From positions 139,501 to 203,500 of the forward strand of contig WPIO01000174.1 of assembly GCA_009760855.2 (NCBI GenBank): 64,000 nucleotides of DNA, written 5' to 3'. This stretch comes from Cristatella mucedo. Taxonomy: Eukaryota > Bryozoa > Phylactolaemata > Cristatellidae. The notes below the pieces were generated by a model, which was given only the letters and a program-made list of their open reading frames with translations, was not told the DNA's origin and did no database searches. Shown here in pieces: positions 33,801 through 44,681 of this stretch (position 1 is its first letter; each line of letters starts with the position of its first letter). A program made the position numbers and the translations under genes.

Positions 33801-34531
33801 TTGCTCTTTGTGAACACTCTGCTATAATTTCGTCAAACTCTTCTTTTGTAACTGCTTCATCAGATAAAGCATCTGTTATTTTTGAAATAAATTCTGTGTT
33901 AGAATTAAGAGTAAATCTTTTTCTTTTGTCTTATTCAACTACAACACCATCAACTGCCGTTAGCATTGCTGTTAGTGCTGAAAAGCTGAGACTACATTAG
34001 TTATGTCAGGATGTGTGTGAATATGTGTTGTAGAAACTGTAACTCCTAAAGCTACTAGTATATTTACGATTTTAATTATATATCTCACTCTTGTTAAATT
34101 TATTAGACACGATCTAACTTTAATGTTATATGCAACTACCTCATCATATCTTTGAAGAGCAAATTTTTTTCTTAAATCTGCCGTTTTCCTATAATTATTT
34201 TGAAAATATTATCAGCAATCTTTCTTGGAAAACCTTTTCCATAATATTGATCCCTGAATGTTTTAACTAGACAATCATCAACAATATTAAAAGATTGATC
34301 CTCATTAAATAATTCTGGATGTCTAATCAAATTATAATTTGCCTGCTTTTGCTTCTCACCTTCACGAATTAAACTAATTATAAAATCAATGTGTAGTTTA
34401 GCCTCCTTATAATTATTAACAAAAGGAACGCGATAATCGTAAAACTTATAGAATTCCTTCCTAATTCTAATAATATAAGAAATTGTGCCCTCACGATAGT
34501 GTCTAGGAAAGAATTCACACCTTATACTCAT
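33784..34531 (-). pseudogene. unnamed Maverick gene (3' terminal, minus strand)
   Basis: ATG at 34531 opens 119 codons (MSIRCEFFPRHYREGTISYI ... KGFPRKIADNIFKI) ending at 34172. Beyond this, other frames continue with RYDEVVAYNIKVRSC, a hydrophobic VNILVALGVTVS stretch and a closing ALSDEAVTKEEFDEIIAECS, stopping at 33784. It converges with the integrase and overlaps its stop by about 17 bases. The hydrophobic stretch followed by an acidic tail suggests a membrane-associated virion protein. The function is not recognised. Confidence 0.5.
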
Positions 34532-34544
34532 AGTATATTTAATA

Positions 34545-34799
34545 AATATTCTTCTTTAAATCAAATTTAGAAACTCTGAAAAAATGTACTATAATATATA
34601 ATAATTAAATTGTTGGAATATAGTCTACTGTTTTCCATTGCCCGGAAGCAACACATGTTGGAGTAGGATTTGATTTTTCTATTTCGGACACTGACACTCA
34701 GGAGGGCCATTTCAAAATGAGACCGAGCGATGCGAGGGCGAATTTTGGAATGCGCTCGAATGAGGGTCAATGTGCGAAATGGAAAAATCACATACTACT
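34545..34799 (-). repeat. right terminal inverted repeat
   Basis: Reverse complement of 25354-25608 with about 21 differences. The outer end is ...CATACTACT, followed directly by the CTCCC target repeat and the rest of the SINE. Confidence 0.93.
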
Positions 34800-34925
34800 C
34801 TCCCTAAGAGAACTTAATCTCCATTCCGGTGCTTCGCAATCGCCACGGGGTTCGAGCAGACGACCCCCGTCATCAGATACATTCACCTAAACCTCGGTTG
34901 TTAAAGGCGAGCACCTCAGCAGCCG
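34800..34925 (-). repeat. SINE A right half (split by Maverick)
   Basis: CTCCCTAAGAGAACTTAATC continues the SINE A tail begun at 25331. Then come a GGGGTTCGAGCAGACGAC B box and the head near 34910. Removing the Maverick and one CTCCC rejoins an ordinary SINE A. Confidence 0.87.
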
Positions 34926-35508
34926 GAAAGCTCTATTTGAAATTTCATCGGTGTCGTCCGTGCACTGAATGCAGCTTCTGTCTTCCGGCGGCACCATGCT
35001 GGGCACGTAGGGATGGTTTACATTTCCGGCGATTTGCGACGCCACACCGAAGAGAAAGCACGCGGTTCAAGCACGCGTGAAGAGCCTAGACAGAGATTCA
35101 GTTCACACACAGAGCAGCGCGTGGCACTATCACGTTCACGCTCTGCGGCGTCCAATACGGATAACCGCTAGTTTGTCCAATGGGTGCGTCCCGGTGGGTA
35201 CCGCCGATGTAATCTCTAAGCGAACCGACCTAGTAAGGCAGCCACACCGTATATCAAGCGACGTGGCGTTTTTAATTTAAATAATTATCGTGAAAATAAT
35301 TTTCAAATACACATCATAGCGCTATCGGCTAAACGCACATTACGATGTTTAACGGCCTCACAGTGGCTAGCACAGCGAGTCCATGAGCTGGCTCCTAATT
35401 CAGCCAATCAGTAAAGTTGTATTATCGTCTTATAGAAAGTCCGAGTACAATATCCAGAGCGCCAACTGACATTCATTCCGGCGCTGGTCAACTGGACCGA
35501 GTGCGATA
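34926..35508 (+). promoter_or_regulatory. 5' flanking region of RANBP2-like gene
   Basis: This is the only space between the SINE/Maverick and the first coding exon, so the promoter and 5' UTR should lie here or be spliced from further upstream. No clear TATA box or initiator is visible. Placement is by position only. Confidence 0.35.
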
Positions 35509-36007
35509 ATGTACAAATCGAAGCAGCAAGTTGATAATCATGTCTCAGCAATGCTGAGCAGGATAAGGGACGAAAAGGAGGTACGTCTGCGATGGCTCGG
35601 ATCTGCGCAGCGCTTTGTCGTCGGCACCGCATCACGTGCGTCGCGAGCGACCCGCCCGCCGCGGGGCTGCGACGCAATGCCGTACGAGGCTGTGGATTGA
35701 GCCGGCGTTCGCGTGCTTATTTTAGCCTGGCGCTCGTGCGTCTCTCGCTTTGGGGCCGGTCGTAGCAGTAGGTTGCCGCTTTAATCCGGCTCCGCGGTTG
35801 CTTTTCTTCGTCGTCATCCACAAAAAGTAACCATCGTTCCCTCCCAATGAACCGTCAGCGACTCGGTGGCGGCTAGCATTGCTTGGTTCCCCGTTTTTTA
35901 TTGTGTACGTTGTACAACGTCACTGGTTGGGAGCGGCCTGGGTATATTTTCCGTATTTAGACCTCGGCGCTGTCGCATGTTGGAATGTCCAGTCATTGAT
36001 GCTACTA

Positions 36008-36099
<92 letters not shown>

Positions 36100-39000
36100 T
36101 CTCTCTCTCTCTCCTCTCCGAACAGGTAAGCTAAAGCTTTAGGTGTGGCTACTTTTGCAACGGGGGGGGGCCTTTGTAGTGCCACAGAGCATGTTCGCCT
36201 GTCGGCCACGTTCGGCTCTTCTCTATAATACAGTGCGGAGTCAGCAGGAAGGGTAGACTTCGAATTCAGCTGTCCTGTGAAACATCTCGAAACCGTCTGA
36301 AACTGGAACCCTCGGTCTCTGCTTCTTGCCGTTTTGTGCAGCACTTGTTTGTAGCACTCGGCTTTAGCTCCCAGGTGGCCGTATTCCTGCATCACTGAGA
36401 CTCGTGTGATAGTGATACGGCATAAATCGGTTGATGTTGCACTAGCCAAATGCGTTCAGATGATAAGCTCATCCGTGTTTCCACATCCTTTGCGTACATG
36501 GTGCACCTCAAGAGGCACCGACTTGTTAATAATAATAATAATAATAATTCACTTGATAAAGCGCCCTCAGAGAACTTAAATCTCTCTCTAGGCGCTTTAC
36601 ATTTGCTGTAAAGTGATTTGCTACTGCCTTTGCCTGGTCACATGTCAGCACGTTTCCTAAGGTCTCGTTATCCGGTTTAACATGATGCTATATGTGTATG
36701 CGTTCCTCGGCAGGCATGTCATAAGCATCAAGCGCTAAATGCGACCAGACTTGGTGTATATACTTGGACGAAAGTGGCTGGACTGCAACCAGACACTGTT
36801 CTCATGGACATGCAAGTGCCCAACCACGGGTCACTTGGTAGTCTTATAGCAAGCAAATGCCCAGGACGACATTTATTGTATCGTTGTGCCATTAGTCTAT
36901 GTGGCCGAAACCCGGATGGTGGACACGAGCTTGTTCCTCTGCTTCGTGCTGGTCGAACCCTGGGAAGCAGGTGCAGTGAAACTTATTTGGCGCCATTTGG
37001 TCTTTCGTTATTTTCTCAGCTGCAGCCTCGCTCTGTATCAGTTGATCAACCGTCAGCCTGTTTTAGCAAAGGAGACTCGTGGTCAAACGTCTGGGATTTG
37101 CTAACTAGCTAGCCCCTACCAAGGTCAAGATGTTTGTATTGGATGGCCGAGGTCGTGGGCTCGAGCCCGGGGCATACATGGAGAGCCTGGATAGAGATTA
37201 AGTTCTCATCTGGTGCTATACGAATGATTTATATTTAAATTTATATCCCAGGCTCCGGCTTTCCAATGTTTGATGTTTTGCCCTAGATTGGCGGTGCATT
37301 GTATTCAAGTTTGTGTTATTTAGCCAAAGACTGATGTGACTCCTTTATCTGGTCCTGCATCGCTTGACATTAGAAGGCTGTTTACATGCTATTAATTACT
37401 TGAACTGTTTTCTCCCATACTCCACTCGATTACATGGCCTTTAGGGTCCTTACAGCACGATCAAAAGCTATTAGGGTAACATGAAATCTGCTTAGGTGTT
37501 GACTATTCTGGAAAAGGTACAGATAGGCTGATTCATCCTCCTCACTTACATAGCCACAGAAGAGCTTTAGCAGCTATCTACTCCACTTGCAGGAGGCAGT
37601 ACATCATTGCCTCCTAGTGGACTCAAAACAATGATCTGAATAGTGGTGCTCTTCACAGCTGGACCAAAGCTGTTGACGAAAGCTTGGTGTTTGGAGCCTC
37701 TTGCTTGAGATGTCCATGTACTGATACTGTTGCTTCGTGAATGCTTTCATATTATCACTCAGTGGGTGCATTAGCTGCTCTTTTGGCCGAGTGAAATACT
37801 TTAAATGCTTCCTATGTTGCAGAGAAGTTCGCGAGGATTCGTCATAGCCAAATTATATCGGGGCATAAAAGAACACGACACTGCAAAAAAGTGAGTCCAG
37901 TAGCTATTAGTGCACTTTTGTAAGAAGCTGGCTGTGTTTGGTTTAAATATGGCCAACCTGCTGTAATGATGCGAATTAATAGCATGTATTATTGTCGTGT
38001 ATAACTTAAAAGCACTCTTAATTAGATCTGCCAGCATATCTCCTGTTGGGTCTGCACGACATGTAGGTGACCTATTCCAAAGTAACCTTTCACTAGACGA
38101 CCACGTCAGCTCCTCTGTAAAGTCTGCCTACTTTTGGCTGCATTACATTGCTAAAATTAGGGCTTGCTTCGTTAGACAGGGATACTGCATCGAAATTGGT
38201 CCATGTATTTGTGATATCCCATATCTACTTCTGTAGCAAACTGCTTTGTGGTCTACTTTGTGGTCTTTTTGCACGAGCTGTAAGTGCCTGTGCAATCAGG
38301 CACTTACAGCTCGTGCAAAACTTTGCAGCTAGGCTTGTCTATCGTGTGTCGCAACTGCCACATCAAACTATTTCTTGCAGGCCTGCACTGGCTACTAGTC
38401 AAGCAACGCATCGACTTCAAGGTTCTGTCACTCACTTTTAGGTCCCTTCATTCTTTGGCTCCGGCCTACCTATCAGATCAACTCCCTCACCAGTCTAGGT
38501 GCAGTTACACCTGTTTTTTCTTACTCGAATCGTTTGGATGCACCTCGTAGGAACCTCAAATCCTTTGGAGACCGTGCCTTGAGTTCGTATGCCCCCCAAA
38601 GCTTGGAACTTACTCCCAACTGACGTCACGATATCCCCGCATGTACGTGCTTCTTTTAGAATCAGCAGGACATGGCAGCCAGCTTTGCGTAGCTACAGTC
38701 ACTCAGCCATCATAATTACGATATGGCTGCTGCTTCGGCGTACCCAGTGGTTGACACTTCCGATGCATTTTTCGTATATTTGACCTGGATGGAAAAGCGC
38801 ACTGCTTAGCTTAGCCTAGCTGATGATAGCATAGCACTGGCTGCCATGCGGCCACCAAGTCTATCGTAGGCACTCCCGATCGATAGCAAGCCGTGAATTG
38901 CATATGCATATGCCCAAGCTGCTTCACGTCAGAGAGTGGCTTGCTTGGTATCAGTAAATCGCAGTGCACAGGCATGATAACTCCCCATCCCCACGTCCTC

Positions 39001-42000
39001 CTCCTCGTGCTCCACTTCCAGTCCAGTGCCTGGTTAGCTTGCAGCAGCAGGCAGGCAGCAGTGTCAGCAGATTTTCCTTTCTGCTGCTGTCGCTGTCACG
39101 TGGTCGCCCCTTTCGCACACCCTTCCTCCCTTTGCATTCGTGCCTGGTTCGCTCGATGACAGGTATCTGGCACTCTTCTTGAGCGTGGAGGATGGCTACG
39201 CTCCGGCACACCGACTGATGGGCGAGCTGCTGGAAACCACCGGTAGTCGCCCGGGACACGTGGCCAGCACGGCCGACCTTCAAAAAGCCATCAACTACTA
39301 CAAGAGGCAAGCTGAGCTGCTGCGCAGTTGCACCGACGCTTACCAGCTCTCGGCTTTTGGGTGGGCTGCTGCAGTGCATCAAGATAAAGCTCTTTTTTCA
39401 ACTGCAACAATAATACAATCGTTTCAGATCCTACGAGCTCGACGGGCAGCAGAAGGACCTGATTAAGAAAAGTGAGTGCAGCTCTTCTTATTGTCCTACG
39501 TCCCTGTCAGCTATGAAGTGTGAGGTATTTGCTGTATGCTGCTTATTATCTTACGCTATTTATCGGCACGCGTGGCTGTTTTTTTGCAGTCTGTTCCTTG
39601 TATGCACGAGGCGACTTTGACAAGCAACAGTTTCAGGTAAGACTATATTGCGTCTGTAGTGGCTGTAGCCTTCTAGCCTCAGCGCCACCATCAGTTATGT
39701 GCATGCATTTTACTATATATGTTTGTACTATAGTTAATGTGTTGTAATAATGTATGTTTTATTGTAGTTTTGGGTGGACAAGGCCGACGTCTTCTTTCCT
39801 AAGGACAGCGTGGTTTTCTCATTCAAGGTAATCTACTAGGGTGTGCAAAATTTAACTGGTTGCACCTTGTTTAGGTACTGTTGGAGCGAATGGCTCACTA
39901 GGTAAGGCAGTTGCTTTTCACGACCTCGGCCCAGAGGTCCTGAGTTCGAATCGTGCAGTGGGCGATCCTTTATCGCCACTGCAAGCGGTAGTGATAGCCT
40001 TAAAGGCTCTTCTGTCGCTATACAAAAAGAGGCTGTAAATCAGCCATTATTATTATTATTATCTGTCTTTAATTTTGTTGTGGACTTGTACCTCGTGACG
40101 TGGTTTGCTAACGTTTCTCTCCTGTCACTTTGTGCCTGTGGGCGTGTGCGCACAGCCTGTGTATGTTATGTGCCTTCACTTTATGTGGGTGCCTAGTTGG
40201 TTCTTTTTTATCGTACGTTTATGTCTTTTGTAGGAAAAGCTTATGGGCAGCAGCGAAGGTCCGAACGGAGCGCTGCCATCTCCTGTCAGCGGTGGCACTG
40301 CACCTAGCCAGCTTGAAACCTTGCTGGTCAATGAACTGGTGAGCTCTTCGTGCCAGCTGGTAGCTAGCTGCTTCTATTTAGCCATAGACAGGCATTGTAC
40401 CTTCATATTGATGGTTACCTTGTTGTGAGTGCCGCAAACAGTCTACTGATTTGTTATGCTGTGTGTTCACTTGTACGTGTTTGTCCACACACACGCGTGC
40501 ACGACTGGCGTGGTTGAGAGTCTTACTGTTTAAAGCAGCGCAGCAAGAAAGATGCTGATTTAGTTGCTAGCTAGGTGTCAAGTCAGTGGGACCGAGGCTA
40601 GCTAGCTGAGACGCGCTTATGGCAGCAATCCGTCATTGTATTGACAGTCCTTCGAATAGCAAGTGCTCCTTTGCTATAGCAGGCACCGAGTGCCCATTCG
40701 GTCAGCAGTGGTCAACGTAACGTGTGGCTGGATTATCGATTGGTCGTAGACCTTCGTCCTCTCTCCTCCTCAGGGGCATAGATATTCGATTGGTTGGCTC
40801 TACCAAGCGTAAGCTTGCGAAAGTATTTAAAAAAAATCGGGACTGACTGTTCATCAACTGGCATTCGAAGGCTATTTTAGGTCTACCAATCCATCCTCGC
40901 TTGGGGGTGTCTTCTTTATATAAAAAAATATAATAAAAAGCCAGTCGAATCACAAATGTCTGTATGCAAAATGCTGGTGCTGACCATTGACTTTAGGATC
41001 ACCTGTTCGGCATTCGGGTTGCTTTCCTCGTGCAACCTATTAGACTTGTGCAGTGTGCTCTCACACCACCTGTTCCACGGGCTTCTGGTCGCCAATCGAT
41101 TGTAGCACAAAATAGAAATCCTTTGTGGTCCCGCCTTTGGATAGTATCCACCTATAGTTTTGAAATTCATTACGACTGTTCCAACAGCCTCCCTGCTTAA
41201 TCGTGAACTTGCTTTTTTTATTATTGTGGGCTTTACATGTTGAGCTGGGCATGATTAAGTGCCTGCTACTTTGGGGGTGGGGTGGGGGTCCTACTATCTA
41301 AGATCTGTCTTTTTCTTGTATGTGCTTTTAGCCTCCGTATTTTGCTTATGCGTGCTGACACTGTGCATGCTGCCACTAACCACACTTTCACGCTGACCTT
41401 GTGCATGTCACCCTTAGCCGTGTTATTCTTGTTGTTTATTGAGCATGCTACTACTAACAATTCGATCGTGCTTCCTTTGCAGCAAATGTAATGCCCCTAG
41501 AAAGAGATCGAGTTCTCTGAGAGCGCTTTATCAAGTGTGTTATTATTACTATTGAATAGGTAGTGCTAACCGGAAGTACTACTAACCAGCAGACGTTAGT
41601 CTTTGGTGTGCTTTTGCATGCTTGTCTTAGCATGATATAAGGATGAGGAAAAAGTTCAGGCGCCGTGTTAAATTAATAATTTTAATAATTATTGAATTGT
41701 ATAGCGATTTAGTGAAAAATGTGGCATGAACTTTTACCTCAACCTTGTATTTTTGTACTTTTGTATGCTTGCTTAAGCAGCTGCTTAGCTTTTCACCAAC
41801 TCTTGGTTATTGCTACTCTTCCAGCAAGTTGTGTAAAGCGCCTGAATAGAGACTAGGGTATCTTATGGCACTATGTGCAAGACTCATTATTAACATTACT
41901 GGCTCTTAGCCCGGGGTTTAGGTGCTTGCACTGGTCGACCCAGATCGTGAGTTTGAGTACTACTGCGGGCAATCCTTCCCGACCCACTGCAAGCTGGATG

Positions 42001-44611
42001 ATAGCCCCCAAGGCTCTTCTGCTGCTATATAAATGAGGGTGAAGTCGGTGGGAGATTTCAGGCAATTTATGTCATGGGCAGCAGCAAATCGGGGAGCATT
42101 TGGAGTACAGGATACTCGGATCTTTGCTTGGTCGGCTTCTTTTTGTAATTTATACTCTCTTTCTTGCCGACGTTATCGCTGAGCTCAATGTAGGCTTTAA
42201 TTTGTATGCAGATGTCAGCGCACAGCTGTCCCTGTGCTTTGATCCCTGCCTCCGTTCCAGCACACGTCCAACTCTCTCTCCTTCTCCCTCCCTTGCAGCA
42301 TCTGTTGCTGTGTCGGTTGTGGTCGTTCGTGCTTATAAATGCACGACTTTCAAAGTCAACGGCTTATCCTGTGCTGCACGACATGCCGTGATTGTATGAA
42401 AGAGCAGCAGCCAGCTGAGTCCCGTGCAGCTTTATTAATTTGTTGAATCGCCATGTTGCTTCGGTAACGCCAGAAGATCTGCTGCACGTTTTCGTCGACA
42501 CCGTTGCAGATCGACCACCCTGACGACGTGCAGCTCAGTTACAGGCTACTGCAGCTTTACGAGCGCACGCAGCAGCACGGTCCGGCCTACAAGCACTTGC
42601 TGCTGGTGTTACAGCAAGGCAGCCTGGAACTGTTGCAATATCGGACCCACTATGACTGGCACGCGTGTGCCGCGCAGCATCTTGAGGTAGTGCTCTTGTG
42701 TGCAGCCAACAGAGAAACAGTAATTGCCACAGATCTAAGCCAGGTCCTCTAGTTCTGTGTGCTGCAGCTCGTGATGTGCACTCACCTTTACTTCTTTCTC
42801 GTTAGGCTTACTGCTCGCAAGACGGAAGCAACGTTGCAGCTTGGAAGTTGTATTTCACTGTACTGCTCTCTTTGATTGAGTTGGCCTCGCGGAGCAGGAG
42901 TGTTATGGAATCGGCAAGTGCTATTCACAGGTGAGTGTCGGGGCAGCTGCATCGGGAGTCACTCGTGGCTACAGCAGGCCTAGCAGGTCGTGGTTTCTCT
43001 GCTGCTCCAGTTGATGGTTGTAGTGTGTGCCCTTACCAAAACTTCCTTGGCATTGTCAGTCCCTAATGTGTCAACTAATCCTGTCTTTTTGTTAGCTTTT
43101 ATTTATGCATGGTCAGCTTTACTGGCCACGTTATCATTGGCCCATGACTTCTCACTTCCTCACCGAGTGACTCATGTTGATTGTAGCGTATTTGCATCTA
43201 AATGTTTCCTTCCAAGACCGAACAACAGCCTTTTTTGTTAAAATTACCAGGTTGTGTGTGACAAATCACATATTACTCCCTCCCACACCCACCCCAGTGC
43301 ATGGGCCATAAACTTAAAATGCATTCTTTGTCGTTGTTTTCCCTGCTGATTCTGACGGACACGGGTCTGTTGGTCTTTCGTCGTGAATACACTGTGACCC
43401 ACATGATATCGTCATTCCCAGCACGAGTCAGCGTAGAGCCAGCAGGCAGCATATGCACTTGGGCCACTTATACTATTACCTACCATTCACGGTCAAAAGA
43501 GAATGTCTCTGCTTTACTAGTCGGTAAACATTTCGTGAGTTAGATGCATAGTATCCCAATGACGAACTTTGTGCATATCTCACCTACCGTGTCCCATTGC
43601 TTATCATTTTGTACAGCTGAGACGCCCATTTGCCGCTTTGCTGCGAGACAAGCTTGTCGCATGCGCCTGACTGGAGGACAGCCACTACGATATATTCAAG
43701 AGACTGCTGCTTCAGTCAATAGTACTAGCTGAGTTAACAGCCTCTTTTTGTATAGCGACAGAAGAACCTTTACGGCTATCACCACAGCTTGCAGTGGCGA
43801 TAAAGGATCGCCCACCGCTGGATTTGAACCCACGACCTCGGGGCCGAGAGGTCTTGAAAAGCAACAGCCTTACCTAGTGAGCCATTGCAGCTCACCGTCT
43901 GCTTGTTGCGAATGTGTAGAAGTATCAAGAAGCAGGAGTGCTGCATCGTCATTGAGCAAGCTCATATCCCCTTTTTAAGGATGATGGTACCAGTCACGGT
44001 GAAAGGGCAGTTAGCCCGAGATCGTTGCAGCTAAGGGCACTTAATAGGACACTGCCTAGTTCCATAGGGACTTTGGGCTGCCACTCAAGCTAGCGATCTC
44101 TGATCGTAGTGCAGGCTGGTGAGTTTCTTACTCGACAGGCTTGTGGTCTTCACTGATTGTCGATCTTCTGTCTGCTATAGCGTGCAGGGTTTGTAAGGGC
44201 TCTGCGTTGGAGGCTGTCGGTTCAGCCGGCTGTCTCATGCGAAATAGTGTACAAAATAAATCAATGTCAGCTGATGCAGCAACCTTATTTATTTAACAGC
44301 AATCGAGTCCTAGTGGCTATTACTCCAGCTTGCTGTAAAGAATAAGTTAAGAATTAAAAAAAAAGAAGAATAACAAGATGATATGGAAAACAATAAGAGG
44401 TAAAGGATGATAAGAATGAATAAAGAAAGGCAGAAAGAATTGCCTGTTGCATGACTCAAACCTACAACCTAGGTCGTGAATTGCAAGCAATGTAATGTAA
44501 TTCTGTGTACACATCACCCATAAAAGCTAGGACTCGATGCTCTTCTTATTCTTCTGTTCCCCAGTCATAATAATAATAATAATGCACTTGATAAAGCGCC
44601 CTTAGAGAACT

Positions 44612-44681
<70 letters not shown>

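Larger units (their letters stand above)
25354..34799. mobile_element. Maverick/Polinton-type element (relic, 9.4 kb)
   Basis: Bounded by inverted repeats of about 255 bp whose ends read AGTAGTATG...CATACTACT, flanked by a 5-bp direct repeat CTCCC (25349-25353 and 34800-34804). The interior is visibly AT-richer than both flanks. The gene set is a partial B-type DNA polymerase, capsid-like proteins, a YqaJ exonuclease, a tail-fibre-like protein and a retroviral-type integrase, which identifies a Maverick/Polinton-class virus-like transposon. Missing are the polymerase catalytic part, the packaging ATPase and the maturation protease. Stops and frameshifts affect most genes, and a LINE A copy (32553-33405) splits the integrase. 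It is therefore inactive. Normal length for the class is about 15-20 kb, so roughly half has been lost, mainly after the polymerase N-terminus near 26800. Confidence 0.9.
35581..37822 (+). other. RANBP2 intron 1
   Basis: 2.2 kb. Holds a (TC)n array (36010-36117), a LINE A tail (36533-36615) and a SINE A (37095-37245). No other coding signal was recognised. Confidence 0.8.
40339..42509 (+). other. RANBP2 intron 7
   Basis: Contains a LINE A tail (41335-41550), a partial SINE A tail (about 41830-41885) and SINE B (41890-42060). The region 40700-41240 is AT-rich with reverse-strand open frames that match nothing I recognise. The remainder shows nothing. Confidence 0.7.

Noticed and set aside
40702-41252. 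Reverse-strand frames suggesting a retroelement
   Set aside because: No RT, protease or integrase motif could be placed; left as unannotated intron.
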